NCBI GenBank assembly: GCA_949152475.1
Contig: OX424563.1
Location: 36,900,120 to 36,964,119 of the forward strand
DNA length: 64,000 nucleotides
Source: Terebella lapidaria
Taxonomy: Eukaryota > Annelida > Polychaeta > Terebellida > Terebellidae
Reading direction: 5' to 3'
Shown here: one piece after another, positions 1 through 10,867 of the stretch
How positions within the stretch are numbered: the stretch's first letter is position 1
How the letters are laid out: every line of letters starts with the position of its first letter
Position numbers and translations under genes: made by a program
Notes under the pieces: model-generated
Database searches by the model: none
What the model was told of the DNA's origin: nothing
The model's input: only the letters and a program-made list of their open reading frames with translations

Positions 1-10
1 AGCAGCAAAT

Positions 11-790
11 ATGAACACTAGAAGCCAGAAGACACGTGAAACAACAGTGCCCGTGCCGGAGCCAACAAGCGTAATGGCCGAGGGAAGCCCCATCGACAAC
101 GAGGCGGATGACGTCACACCCAGCCAATCACAGGCCGCGGACCAAACCAAAACAACAACAACCACAGGTGACCACGTGGACCTGTCAAACGTTCTGACGA
201 CTTTGACAGCTGCAATATCGGCAACTAAAGGCAGCAACAATGCCGTAGGAAGAGAGGTCCAACCGGACAAATACAAAGCGGGTGACAATGCTACCCAGTG
301 GCTCTCCCTCTATAAGACTTTTGCCAATCTGAGAGAGTGGACACATGAAACAAGAGCTCTCTCATTTCCCTTCTACCTCGACAACAGGGTGAAAGACTGG
401 TACCATGCACTGCCAGATAACACCAAAAGCAGTTGGGAGAAGCTTGCCCCAGCCTTCCTGGAGGCATATACCCTGACAAAGCCGGAACAGCATGCAAGGC
501 TGCAAGTCCTCATGCAGCGGAAGCAACGACCAGACGAGACAGTCACCAACTACCTGGAAGACATGGCCAGGGACTGCAACATCATCGGTCGAACAGAAGA
601 TCAGACCATAGAGCTGGCACTTCAGGGCCTGAAGCCAGCCATCAAGATGCAGGTGCTCATACGGGACGTAGCAACCTTCGCTGACCTCAAGCGCTTTGCA
701 GCCGTGGTGGAGAGCAGCCTGGAGCCGCACAGCGACAACAAGCAGCGATCGGTCAACACCGCCACTCCGGTGTCCCACCCGAGGCCATGA
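11..790 (+). CDS. gag: Ty3/Gypsy-like retrotransposon Gag protein (259 aa)
   Basis: This is a complete frame from ATG at 11 to TGA at 788-790. Residues 1-80 are low-complexity, rich in T, Q, E and D. Residues ~85-235 look like a Retrotrans_gag (capsid) domain: a W near 98 (TQWLSLY), a basic/aromatic VKDWYHAL block near 127, W142 in KSSWEKL, AFLEAYTL near 148, then a QRKQRPDETVTNYLEDM stretch typical of Ty3/Gypsy Gag. In the family this protein coats the RNA in cytoplasmic particles. The usual C-terminal CCHC zinc knuckle is missing: the frame ends in a short S/P/R tail. No protease, reverse transcriptase or integrase follows, so the copy is non-autonomous. The ATG lies 11 bases from the window edge, so an earlier start cannot be excluded. 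Assignment as a Gag is firm; the exact clade is not. Confidence 0.85.
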   Translation: MNTRSQKTRETTVPVPEPTSVMAEGSPIDNEADDVTPSQSQAADQTKTTTTTGDHVDLSNVLTTLTAAISATKGSNNAVGREVQPDKYKAGDNATQWLSLYKTFANLREWTHETRALSFPFYLDNRVKDWYHALPDNTKSSWEKLAPAFLEAYTLTKPEQHARLQVLMQRKQRPDETVTNYLEDMARDCNIIGRTEDQTIELALQGLKPAIKMQVLIRDVATFADLKRFAAVVESSLEPHSDNKQRSVNTATPVSHPRP

Positions 791-859
791 GGGAATTCCA
801 CATCAGTCGAGAAAGGCAAAGAAGAGAGCCTGATTAGAATGATATTTGTATATAAGGAA

Positions 860-883
860 AATAAATATTAAAAAAAAAAAAAA
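860..883 (+). terminator. polyadenylation signal and A-tract after gag
   Basis: AATAAA at 860-865 is followed almost at once by a run of about 14 A (870-883), some 70 bases after the gag stop. This resembles the 3' end of a polyadenylated transcript copied into DNA, but it may simply be AT-rich sequence. Confidence 0.4.
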
Positions 884-1625
884 TTTACAAAAAAAATACG
901 TAGAATAGCTTACGGTCAAAACAGGTGACTGAACCCACCTTGTATTTTGCATTTTGTATGAATCATTTGTAGACCTTGTGTCATACATAGGTACATGGTA
1001 TATGGCCATCTGAAGGCCTATTAAGATATGATACGCATGTACGCATTGTTTAGTACAGGTATCACAAACCAGGTACATTACTTACCTCTCTGGTCAAGAC
1101 ATTGTGTCTGTGAAAATCAAATGCCTGTATAAGTCCTTGTATTTACATGTTGATACCAAAATAGGCAGGTATACCAATTTTAAGTCCTATTATAGGGTGT
1201 AAGTGGACATGTCATTGTACCAATTTTAATTTGTGTTTTTAGGACGGCCAACAAAATTCATTTTATTATCTATTTTTTTTGTCACATGGTAACAATGTCT
1301 TTTGTCTTATTAACCTCTAACCGTCAAATGTTCATACATTGTACTCTATGCAGCATAGGTGACCTTTGAGCAGCTGAACAAGTAGGTTTGATGAAAAGTT
1401 TGTACCATGGTATATGAGATAGAAGATGGATGCATATAACCATTATGTTGAAATTGAATGAAATTGTAATGCTGGTATTGCATTTAACAATGCTGTTGAA
1501 AGTTGTTGTAGTAGTAGAGTATTGAATGTAGTAGAGTATTGAATGCATTTCTGTATTCTGAATAACAAGCTGCCCGACATATATGTATATCCAACCTGTG
1601 TGTAAAATCAGGAGATTTTAAGCTT

Positions 1626-2349
1626 AAAAAGGGGGCAAATATCATAATGTTGAAATTCGATATCTGTCCAATGGGCTATCAATTACCAATCAAGATCAAT
1701 TATTGTTTAAACTAAAATATCTATATGATTATTATATTGTGTTACTACCATTGTACTAAGTAGTACATCTTTATTCTATGTCACAATCTGTATTATTGTG
1801 AACTTGGTGAGTTACAACTGTTTTAAACTTGTTTCCACTTTTCTAAATTTTGGAGGTGATCCCTTGTTCAGTAATTCCTTTGTCTGGTATGTCGAATATT
1901 CATGGTTTTGGACATTTCCCCTAAATCTCTATCCTCTGTCCTTGTTGCCATAGCAACACTTTCTGGATCACCTTATTTGGGACCATAGTCCCACCCACAA
2001 ACGCCAGTTTGGATCTGTTCTACTTTGTGATTGGTTTGACCATATAGCACGTAAGATCAGACCAGGCTTGGCGTCCTTTTCAAAATTCAAAAATTCTTTA
2101 GTTTGGTTCTGTGTGGTCGGAGGTGTCGCACCTAACATCACGTCGGCCCCGGCAAGTTATCCCTAACAATGGAATATTAAAACTAATAGCGGACAGTCAG
2201 TAAGATGCTAAAGAAATCGAATCATCGATGTCACCCGGGCGAATTCGAAGTTCGTGTCATTTGTGATCACTGACAACAGCCTACTGTAACAGCTGGATTA
2301 CACAATAAATTTGGAATCAAAACTCGAGTGTCATCCTTCCACACCTACA
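1626..2349 (+). mobile_element. polypurine tract and possible 3' LTR of the Gypsy-like remnant
   Basis: A polypurine tract (A5 G5 C at 1626-1636) lies just before a TG (1648), as at the U3 edge of Gypsy LTRs. About 700 bases later AATAAA (2304-2309) is followed by a candidate CA end near 2348-2349. No 5' LTR is in the window, so the repeat nature of this stretch is not proven and both ends are tentative. An X-box-like word, GTTGCCATAGCAAC, sits at 1944-1957. The interval 884-1625 holds no gene that I can recognise. Confidence 0.4.
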
Positions 2350-2428
2350 ACCCATCCCCCCAAACCACACTACGATAATATGATCAAAATCAAAGTTTTA
2401 CATCATGGTAATGTTTTAAATATACAAG

Positions 2429-2494
2429 CGTTACGGTAGTACTTGAAATCTGGAAATTGGCGTTACGGTAGTGGGCCGCTAACGTTACGGTAGT
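2429..2494 (+). repeat. three copies of CGTTACGGTAGT, possible 5' end of an outer element (family I)
   Basis: CGTTACGGTAGT occurs at 2429-2440, 2461-2472 and 2483-2494. The reverse complement of its core, CTACCGTAACG, occurs at 4150 inside a hairpin on the far side of family A. The pairing suggests terminal sequences of an element into which family A inserted. Confidence 0.4.
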
Positions 2495-2689
2495 AATCGT
2501 CGCATATTTCAAACCGTTTTTTTTTCGCAAATCAATCAGATTCACAGTTTAACTAGAAGCTTCCGGTCGCCTACGACCGCTTGGGTGTATCCCCCGTAGC
2601 CCTATCATCCCTGTTGCCCCAAATATATCGCTGATGTACATTGTGAGTGTGAAACCTTTCAGACTTATTGAAGGTCGAATTCAAGATCA

Positions 2690-3185
2690 CCACTAAAATC
2701 ACTGCTTTCGAATTTCCATTTCGACATGTTCGAAAAAAATAACGAAATTACAGCCAGATAAAAGTTTTCACCTAAAGCTATATTTCAACTCAGAATATTT
2801 GACAAACTTGGTTCGCAACTAAGTTGTGAGATGACTAAATTGGAGCCAGATCGAACTTTTCACTGTAAGTTATATTTCAACTCGTACTATGTGCCAAACA
2901 ACTCATACTATGTTCCAAGTTGAAATTAAAAGTAAAAGTTGACCAAAACTACATTTCAAGATGACGAAATTGGAGCCAGATCAACTTTTCACCATAATTT
3001 AAATTTTAATTCATAATATGTGCCAAACTTGGTTTCAAGCTGAAATTCAAGTAAAAGTTTACCAAAACTGAATTTCAAGATGACGAAATTGGAGCCAGAT
3101 CGATCTTTTCACCATAAATTATATTTTAATTCATAATATGTGCCAAACTTGGTTCCAAGTTGAAATTCGAAGTAAAACTTGACTT
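2690..3185 (+). repeat. ~120-bp tandem repeat in family A
   Basis: About four diverged copies, recognisable by GGAGCCAGATC at 2842, 2972 and 3091 and by CCAAACTTGGTT words. Related sequence recurs at 9060-9300 in the second family A copy. Confidence 0.75.
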
Positions 3186-3480
3186 TACTGGTAAAAATAA
3201 TGTTAACTTATCCGGTTATACCCATGAAATCTCTACTGGACAAAACTTTTAAATTGTTGAGTTCAATAATAAATGTTTCTTGTCTTAACTATTTTTATTG
3301 TGGCCAATAATAGACTTAACTAGTAAAAATAATGTTAACTTATTCGGTTACACCTGTGAAGTCTCTACTGGACAAAACCTTTACCTTGTTGAGCTCAATA
3401 ATAAATGTTTCTCGTCTTAACTATTTTTATTGTGGTCAATAATAGACTTAACTAGTAAAACCAATGTTAACTTATTCAGA
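3183..3480 (+). repeat. ~128-bp tandem repeat in family A
   Basis: Two and a half copies marked by AATGTTAACTTAT and CTCTACTGGACAAAAC. One further copy is at 10739-10868, in the second family A element. Confidence 0.75.
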
Positions 3481-3804
3481 AATATTGTTCTTTTTTCACC
3501 AAAAACATCATTTCTGTATTCTGAACAAGAATCCAGTGCAATTTGCTTTCATAGTACAGGTTATTGGAGTGATCACACATGTCAAAGTAGGTATTTTAAT
3601 TGTCGTAATAAGTTAACCTCTCAAACTTATTAATATTTATTCGATCATTCTGAAAAACAATAGGTTTCGTGTGATGGTCTTTCTCATTGAGCCTGTGCGA
3701 TTTCATCATCATTCATTGAAAACTCCCACCCGTAGAGCGTTCACAACCCATGTGTGTTAAACAGGCTAATTTGAGCACAAAATGTTACGCCAATCGGCTA
3801 TTTT

Positions 3805-3820
3805 GGTTGCTATGGCAACC
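3805..3820. promoter_or_regulatory. X-box-like palindrome in family A
   Basis: GGTTGCTATGGCAACC is a near-perfect palindrome that fits the RFX consensus. The same site is kept in the second family A copy (12490-12503). Binding is not shown by sequence alone. Confidence 0.45.
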
Positions 3821-3924
3821 AAAATCGATAGGTGTCCAGATCTCACCATAAGACATGTCCATATAAAATATTATCAAAATCGGTTCATATTTGCAACCTG
3901 CAGCGCGTTCACAAGGAAGTGTCT

Positions 3925-3971
3925 GCGGACGCGGACGCGGACGCGGCGGCGGCGGCGGCGGCGGCGGCGCG
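3925..3971 (+). repeat. GGACGC/CGG microsatellite of family A
   Basis: GGACGC repeats pass into CGG repeats just upstream of the 3' hairpin. The second copy (about 12608-12642) has a shorter tract. Confidence 0.85.
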
Positions 3972-3989
3972 ACGATCGTAAATCCATAG

Positions 3990-4015
3990 TATCCGCCGAA
4001 CTTTGTTCGCGGGAT
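3990..4015 (+). other. family A 3' terminal hairpin
   Basis: An imperfect inverted repeat (TATCC.CCGAAC / GTTCG.GGGATA) with a 3-4 nt loop. Its right arm matches the reverse complement of the 5' terminus TGTATCCCCCG at 2586. Confidence 0.65.
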
Positions 4016-4149
4016 ACAATTATATTGCCACACCATAAAGCATATCTAGACAATTCGCCTCGTGTAGGTGTTATGTGCGAAACCTGCCTAATACCTAGTT
4101 TATCGTGAAATAACTTTTCGAAGCTAATAACCTTCCGCCATCGTTTGGA

Positions 4150-4174
4150 CTACCGTAACGTCGCGAGACGGTAG
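4150..4174. other. CTACCGT/ACGGTAG hairpin, possible 3' end of family I
   Basis: A 7-bp stem and 11-nt loop. The left arm begins CTACCGTAACG, the reverse complement of the repeated word at 2429-2494. The rest of 4022-4185 has no recognisable gene. Confidence 0.45.
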
Positions 4175-4184
4175 TAGGGTTCCT

Positions 4185-4920
4185 ACAGTGAAAGGTACAT
4201 AAGGAGAATCTTATACATGATTTTGAGAAAAACTGTCCGAATAGATTTAGAGAAAATGGCCACCAAAGACAAAATTCATCGTTTTTCCAACAAAAAAGGT
4301 CGTTTTGACCTTCCACATTATCCAAGGTCATTGAAGGTCAAATTCAAGGTCATCACTCAAACCGCAATATATGATTTCCCATTTGAATGTCTTAGGCTCT
4401 ATCTTGAAGTCTTCTATGAGTTTACTCAGCACAGCTCCCATAATGAAGGCAAAATTGGGTCCAACAAATTTTTCAATGGCCAAAATTTTTTTTTGCTGGA
4501 AATGGCTCAAAAAGAATAGTGACTTGATTTGGGACAAAAAATTTTTTTTTGCCAACCTGTCAAAACATCAAAATGGCCGCCACTCGCAAACCAGCGATTC
4601 AAGGGCAACGAAACTTATACACTTCATAGAGGTACATGAGGGGAATGTTTTAAAACAAAAATCGCAAAACTGATCAGACAGTTTTTGAGAAAATGGCCAA
4701 CAAAGTCCAAAATTTGGAATATTTCGTCAAAAATGGCCCCCAAATCGACCTAAACGATTCAATCAAAAAACTTTAAAAAACATCTTTAGATACTGGCCCA
4801 AGGTATGTTCTCACAAATTTATGGGGAAATTTATCAGGTCAAAAAAAAGTTACAGACCCGGACGGACGACGGACGAAAAACCACGACAATAGCTTATTGG
4901 CCCAAAGGGCCGATAAGCTA
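4185..4920 (+). mobile_element. 5'-truncated family B-like element with TAGCTTAT hairpin
   Basis: The body matches the ~452-bp family B unit (AAAATGGCCGCCAC, CTTATACAC, GATCAGACAGTTTTTGAG words). A short GGACGGACGAC microsatellite (4859-4875) precedes a hairpin at 4890-4920 with a 14-bp stem, one mismatch and loop AAA. Body and microsatellite are family B, but the hairpin sequence is not. Confidence 0.6.
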
Positions 4921-5246
4921 AAAATAAAAATACCTCCCTCTTGAATAAATTTTAGCCATTTTTGTGCAAAATTTCGAAAAGATTCAACCATAGACTTTAA
5001 ACATATTAAAGATAAAAAAAAGTTGACGGATGACGGACGGACGGACAGACGCCCTAACGAATGTATACATTGTGGTACTAAAAACAATTATTTGTGGGAA
5101 AGAAAAAGTCCCACAAAGCTGTCCAAACCCTGTTTGTGGGACTAAATTTAGCATCGAAGAGTCCAAAAAGGGTCTACTCATGAGAATGTCTGGATGGACG
5201 GACGGACTGATGACGGACAACACGTCACTAAAGCTCTAGCGGAGCT
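4921..5246 (+). mobile_element. family B-like 3' fragment with AGCTC/GGAGCT hairpin
   Basis: A tail module with GACGGACG repeats at 5030-5052 and 5194-5220, then a short hairpin near 5232-5246. TTTGTGGGA (5091) and two GTCCCACAAA/TTTGTGGGAC words form an internal inverted repeat. The next element begins at 5252, so the two abut. Confidence 0.45.
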
Positions 5247-6436
5247 AAAAATTAGCCCAAGGTCTAAGATAGGTTACCGGACAATTTTAGTTGAAAGACG
5301 ACAGGTGAGATATGACGTTCAGATTAACCAATCAAGGTCATCTTCGTGACTTCAATGTCATCATTAAGTGCGCAGCATATAACCTTGTATTCATGTATGT
5401 TCAAAATACAAATACAAGGTCTATCTACAAGTCTTTTGTCTATAGACGAAATTTACACATTTCTTGTTGGACGTGACACTGAGATATAGCACTCAATGTC
5501 ATCTGAGGTCAAGTTCAAGGTCACCAAAAGAAGTGGTATATATGACTTCCAATTCCAGCTATACCTACGAACATTTTTTGGCTGTAGAAGCCAATTTACA
5601 CACTCGAGGGGCCTTTTAAGCAATTCAAAGCATTCCATCTTTATACACAATGTCAGGGGCCCCAATTAGCATGTTTTATAACAAAAATCTCAAAACTGAT
5701 CAGATAAATTTGAAAGAAAAAAACCAAAAATTAAATTTGGGGCCTATTCAGCCTAGATTTTGAGCCTTTCGAGCAATTCAAGGCACTTTATACACTATAT
5801 ACATCTTTATACACAATGTCCAAAACCCCAATTACTATGTTTTGAAATAAAAATCTCAAAAGTGATCAGACAATTTTTTATTAAAGACAGACAAGATGCA
5901 AATTTGGGAATTTTTCGACCCAAAAATGGCTGTTTTCGACCATTCAAGGTCATCCGAGGTCAAATTCAAGGTCACCACACAAGTCGCCATATATGACTTC
6001 CCATTTGAAAGTGCCAATTTCTAAGCTCTATCTTCAGGCGTTCCAGAAGTACAGTTCTGGCAGCTCCCATCATGAAGGAAAAAAGTCCCAAAAAAAACTT
6101 AATTTTCTATGTCCAAAATTTTTTTCAAAGGGTGAAAAATTTTTTTGTTCAGAAATGACCCAAAATGGATAGTAATACGATTTGGAGCAAAAAAAATTTT
6201 TTTTGCCGACCCGTCCAAAATTCAAAATGGCCGCCACACGGAGACCGGTGATTCAAGGGCAACAAAACTTATACACATCATCAAGCGTTCTAGGAGTACA
6301 GTTCTGGCAGCTCCCATTATGAAGGAAAAAAGTGCACATCATAAAGGTACATAGGGGGAATCTTTTAAAACAAAAATCTCAAAACTGATCAAACAGTTTT
6401 TGAGAAAATGGCCGCTAAAGTCCGCTTCGTTAAAAA

Positions 6437-6467
6437 TTAGCCCAAAGGCTAAGATAGGTTACCGGAC
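6437..6467 (+). other. internal family B 5' terminus
   Basis: TTAGCCCAAAGGCTAA (palindrome, 6437-6452) followed by TAGGTTACCGGAC at 6455-6467. Confidence 0.7.
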
Positions 6468-7878
6468 AATTTTGGTTTGGCCATGGCAGCATTGGCAGGT
6501 AACAGACCTTGAGATTTACCAATCAAGGTTCGCAGTGTAAACATATGACATTGGGATTTACCAATCCAGGTCACCCGTATGAACTTCGATGTAACCATTA
6601 CATGTATGTGTGCAGCATTTGATATTCTATATGTTGGGTGGAATCGTTTCGGCCGCTCAGGTCAATTTACACATTCCAAGTCAGACATTTGGCACTCAAG
6701 GTCATCTGACGTCAAGTTCAAGGTCATCATTAGTTGTGCCATATATGTCTTCCTATATGTTCATAATGCAAACATGAGCTCTATCTGCAAGCATTTCATC
6801 TACAGAGGCAAATCTGGGCATTTTTTGACCCCAAAATGGCTGTTTTGACCTTTCAAGGTCATCCAAGGTCAAATTCAAGGTCACCACACAAGTCGCCATA
6901 TATGACTTCCCATTTGAAAGTGCCAATTTCTAAGCTCTATCTTCAAGCGTTCTATGAGTACAGTCCTGACAGCTCCCATTATGAAGGAAAAAAGTGCCGA
7001 AAATTTTCAAAGTCCAAAAGTTTTTTCAAAGGGTGAAATTTTTTTTTGCCTAGAAATGGCCCAAAATGAATAGTAATGCGATTTGGGGCGAAGAAAATTT
7101 TTTTCGCCGACTCGTCAAAAATTCAAAATGGCCGCCACACTGAGATCGGCGATTCAAGGGCAACAAAACTTATACACGTCACAGAGGTATATAAGAGGAA
7201 TCTTTTTAAGCAAAATCTCAAAACTGATCAGACAGTTTTTGAGAAAATACAGACCAGGTGCAAATTTGAGCGTTTTTCGACCCAAAAATGGCTGTTTTGA
7301 CCTTTCAAGGTCATCCAAGGTCAAATTCAAGGTCACCACACAAGTCGCCATATATGACTTCCCATTTGAAAGTGCCAATTCCTAAGCTCTATCTTCAAGC
7401 GTTCTATGAGTACAGTCCGGACAGCTCCCATTATGAAGGAAAAAAGTGCCGAAAATTTTCCAAGTCCAAAATTTTTTTCAAAGGGCGAAAATTTTTTTTG
7501 CCCTAGAAATGGCCCAAAATGGATAGTAATGCGATTTGGGGTGAAAATTTTTTTTTACGCCGACCCGCCAAAAATTCAAAATGGCCGCCACACGGAAACC
7601 GGCAGATTTAGGGCAACCAAACTTATACATATCACAGAGGTATATGAGGGGAATCTTTTGAAACCAAAAACTCAAAACTGATCAGACAGTTTTTGAGAAA
7701 ATGGCCGTCAAAGTCCAAAATTGAGTGTTTTTCGACAAAAACGGCCGCCATTTTGAAAAAAAATGCGAAAATCAAAAAACAAAAAAATACCTCCTTCTCA
7801 AAATATTTTTAGGCATTTTTGTGCAAAATTTCAGAAAGATTCGATCGTTAACTTTAAAGATAAAAATGTTAACGCCGG

Positions 7879-7937
7879 ATGGACGGACGGACGGACGGAC
7901 GGACGGACGGCTAGACGGACGGACGGACAGACGGACG
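7879..7937 (+). repeat. GGAC microsatellite of family B
   Basis: About 14 near-perfect GGAC units lie upstream of the family B 3' hairpin. Confidence 0.9.
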
Positions 7938-7951
7938 CAACGCCATGCCAA

Positions 7952-7982
7952 TAGGTTATCGGACCAAAGGTCCGGTAACCTA
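7952..7982 (+). other. family B 3' hairpin
   Basis: A 14-bp stem with one mismatch and loop AAA. The same hairpin with loop ATA occurs at 32927-32957, 42594-42624 and 42755-42785. Confidence 0.8.
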
Positions 7983-8022
7983 AAAATGGCCGCCATTTTG
8001 GGAGAAATGCGAAAATCAAAAA

Positions 8023-8845
8023 TTAGGCCAAGGGCCAAAGATAGGTTACCGGACAATGTTTAATATTTTAGATGTTAGCCAGGTCACTGGTTAAAGTCAA
8101 GGTCAAGAGAATATTCAGCATATATAATATTAAGCATATATCATGTCCACAGTTGATTGCTAAGCTGTAAATTCAAAACAGAGAGATATTAGCAATTTTG
8201 TGCTGTGGCCTTGAAAATGAAGGCAAAAGATCAAATTCAAGGTCATCAAAATATTCAGTGTATATCATTTTCTATATGTCCACGATTGATTCCCAAACCA
8301 TGCAGTCAGTAGAGGAGCAAGATATGAGGCAGTTTGTACTTGGACCTTGAAAATGAGGTCAGAGGTCAAATTCAAGGTCACGAGAATATTCAGCATATAT
8401 CATTTCCTATATGTCCACAATTGATTCCTAAGCTGTAAAATCGATAATAAGTGAGATATTAGCCACTTTGTCCTGTGACCTTGAAAATGAGGTCAAAGGT
8501 CAAATTCAAGGTCACGACAATAATTTGCATATATCATTTCCTATATGTTCAGAACTGATTCGTAAGCCGTAAAGTCGATGACAAGCGAGATATTAGCTAT
8601 TTTGTCCTATGACCTTGAAAATGGGGTCAAAGGTCAAATTTAAGGTCATCAGAATAATCAGCATATATCATTTCCTATATGTCCACAATTGATTCCTAAG
8701 CTGTAGAGTCGATAATAAGCGAGATATAAGCCATTTTGTCCTATGACCTTGAAAATGGGGTCAAAGGTCAAATTCATGGTCATCAGAATATTCAGCACAT
8801 ATCATTTCCTATATGTCCACAATTGATTCCTAAGCTGTAGAGTCA
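8023..8845 (+). mobile_element. family B element with ~134-bp core, interrupted at 8845
   Basis: 5' palindrome TTAGGCCAAGGGCCAAA and TAGGTTACCGGAC (8042-8054) head a tandem array of ~134-bp units. Markers are TATATCATTTCCTATATG, ATTGATTCCTAAGCTGTA and GAGATATTAGCCATTTTG. Each unit holds several AGGTCA words. The array stops inside a unit at 8845, where family A has inserted, and resumes at 12694. Confidence 0.65.
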
Positions 8846-9299
8846 ACTAGACGCTTCCGGTCCGCTACGACCGCTTGGGTGTATCCCCCGTAGCACTATC
8901 ATTCCTCTTGCCCCAGATATATTACTAATAAGTGTGAAAAAGTAGAAGAAGGGATAGAGAAGATTACCAGAGAAATGTAAAATCTTAGGCCACAACAGTT
9001 TTTTTTTCCCACCAAAATTGCTGCATTATGTTTCAAGGTTATGGAAGGGCGAATTCAAGGTCACCACCGAAACCACTGCATACCAGGGTATGAATGTCCA
9101 TTTCGACTTGTTCGATAACAAAAACGAAATCACAGCCAGATCAAACTTTTATATTTCAACTCAGGATTTTTGACATACTTGGTTCCAAGTTAAAATTCAC
9201 AGTAAAAATTGACCAAAACTGCATTTCAAGATCACGAAATTGGAGCCAGATCAAACTTTTCACCATAAATTATATATCAACTTATAATATGTGACAAAC

Positions 9300-10649
9300 T
9301 TGTCGGCGAAAAAATATTAACCAGGGGTCGTCTCGACCCAAAATACCCCCTAGACAAGTTTGTCTAGTACCAGAAGGCCGGAATTGAGCTCCGTTTCGCT
9401 CTACGACACACCATTTCCGAGATACGGCCAAACAGGACGTGCCGAGTCGGCAAAAATAAATTCGACACCAGGGGTCGTCTTGACCTAAAATACCCATAAG
9501 GCTAGTTTGTCTAGTGCCAGGAGGCTGGAATTGAGCTCCGTTTCGCTCTACGACGCACCGTTTCCGAGATACGGCCGAACAGGAAGTGCCGAGTCGGCGA
9601 AAATAAATTCGACACCAGGGGTCGTCTCGACCCAAAATACCCCCCTAGACTAGTTTGTCTAGTGCCAGGAGGCCGGAATTGAGCTCTGTTTCGCTCTACG
9701 ACGCACCGTTTCCGAGTTACGACCAAACAGGAAGTGCCGAGTCGGCGAAAAAAAATTCGACACCAGGGGTCGTCTCGACCCATAATAACATCTAGACTAG
9801 TTTGTCTAGTGCCAGAAGGCCGGAATTGAGCTCCGTTTCGCTCTACGACGCACCGTTTCCGAGATACGGCCAAACAGGAAGTGCCGAGTCGGCAAAAACA
9901 AATTCGACACCAGGGGTCGTCTCGACCCAAAATACCCATAAGCCTAGTTTGTCTAGTGCCAGGAGGTCGGAATTGAGCTCCGTTTCGCTCTACGACGCAC
10001 CGTTTCCGAGATACAGCCAAACAGGAAGTGCCGAGTCGGCGAATATAAATTCGACACCAGGGGTTGTCTCGACCCAAAATACCCATAAGGCTAGTTTGTC
10101 TAGTGCCAGGAGGCCGGAATTGAGCACCGTTTCGCTCTACGACGCACCGTTTCTGAGATACGGCCGAACAGGAAGTGCTGAGTCGGCGAAAATAAATTCG
10201 ACACCAGGGGTCGTCTCGACCAAGAATACCTCCTAGACTGGTTTGTCTAGTGCCAGGAGGCCGGAATTGAGCTCCGTTTCGCTCTACGACGCACCGTTTC
10301 CGAGATATGCATGAAAGCCTCAAGGATGAATCAGCAAAAATTCTTCTGAGCTCTAGGTCAAAGGTCGTTCGACGGATTGACCCCAAAATCAATAGGGTTC
10401 TTCCCAGGTGGTATATGAACTCCCATGCATAGAATACTTGCCATTGCATGAATACTTTTTGACTTATCGCTCGGAAACCAAGTCTCAAAATCAACCTTGA
10501 TTTCATCCTCACGGACCTCACGGACCCCGGAGCCGCCTACAAAACAATAGGGGTCTTCCATGTAATATTTCTGACCAGTGGTGCAAATTTGGACAAGATC
10601 CGTTCAGGCGTTCCCGAGTTATTGATCGGAAACCAAACGGCGGAAAGTG

Positions 10650-10680
<31 letters not shown>

Positions 10681-10736
10681 AAAAAAAAAAAAAAAAAACC
10701 AGACAAAACCATAAGGGGCCCGAAATGCCCTAATGA
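9300..10736 (+). mobile_element. family C element, 5' truncated, ~147-bp tandem core
   Basis: About seven ~147-bp units marked by GCCGAGTCGGC, TTTCGCTCTACGACGCACCG and GTTTGTCTAGTGCCAG. Because 147 is 49 codons, frames stay open for 300 codons, but these are repeats and not a gene. After the array come a module ending GGAAACCAAACGGCGGAA, A-tracts (10650-10698) and a degenerate hairpin near 10713-10735. No 5' terminus is visible at 9300. Confidence 0.55.
10650..10698 (+). repeat. A-tract of family C
   Basis: Two long A runs separated by GAAG, located where other families carry a microsatellite just upstream of the 3' hairpin. Confidence 0.8.
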
Positions 10737-10867
10737 TAAGATTAACTTATTCGGTTACACTCATGAAATCTGTACTGGACAAAACCTTCACCTTGTTGAG
10801 CTTAATAATAAATGTTTCTCATCTTAACTATTTTAATTGTGGTCAATAATAGACTTAACTAGTAAAA

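Larger units (their letters stand above)
2553..4021 (+). mobile_element. family A element, full length (Helentron/HINE-like, non-autonomous)
   Basis: The 5' end has a palindrome (CGGTCG/CGACCG, 2564-2579) and the terminal sequence TGTATCCCCCG (2586-2596). The body holds two tandem arrays (2690-3185 and 3183-3480). A GGACGC/CGG microsatellite (3925-3971) precedes a 3' hairpin at 3990-4015, whose right arm ends in GGGATACAA, complementary to the 5' terminus. A second copy starts at 8845 and ends at 12693, and in that copy both ends are preserved. No protein of useful size is encoded. The assignment to HINE-like elements rests on this architecture, not on a helicase. Confidence 0.65.
5252..7982 (+). 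mobile_element. family B composite element
   Basis: The 5' end is an imperfect palindrome (5252-5267) followed by TAGGTTACCGGAC (5270-5282). A second, internal 5' end of the same type is at 6437-6467, so two copies are fused or nested. The body contains ~452-bp repeats (unit starts near 6836 and 7288). A GGAC microsatellite (7879-7937) leads to a hairpin at 7952-7982 whose right arm, GTCCGGTAACCTA, is the exact reverse complement of the 5' terminus. No gene is present. Confidence 0.65.

Noticed and set aside
9511..10521. A 336-codon minus-strand frame
   Set aside because: It follows a ~147-bp (49-codon) tandem repeat of family C. The second family C element does not keep the frame.
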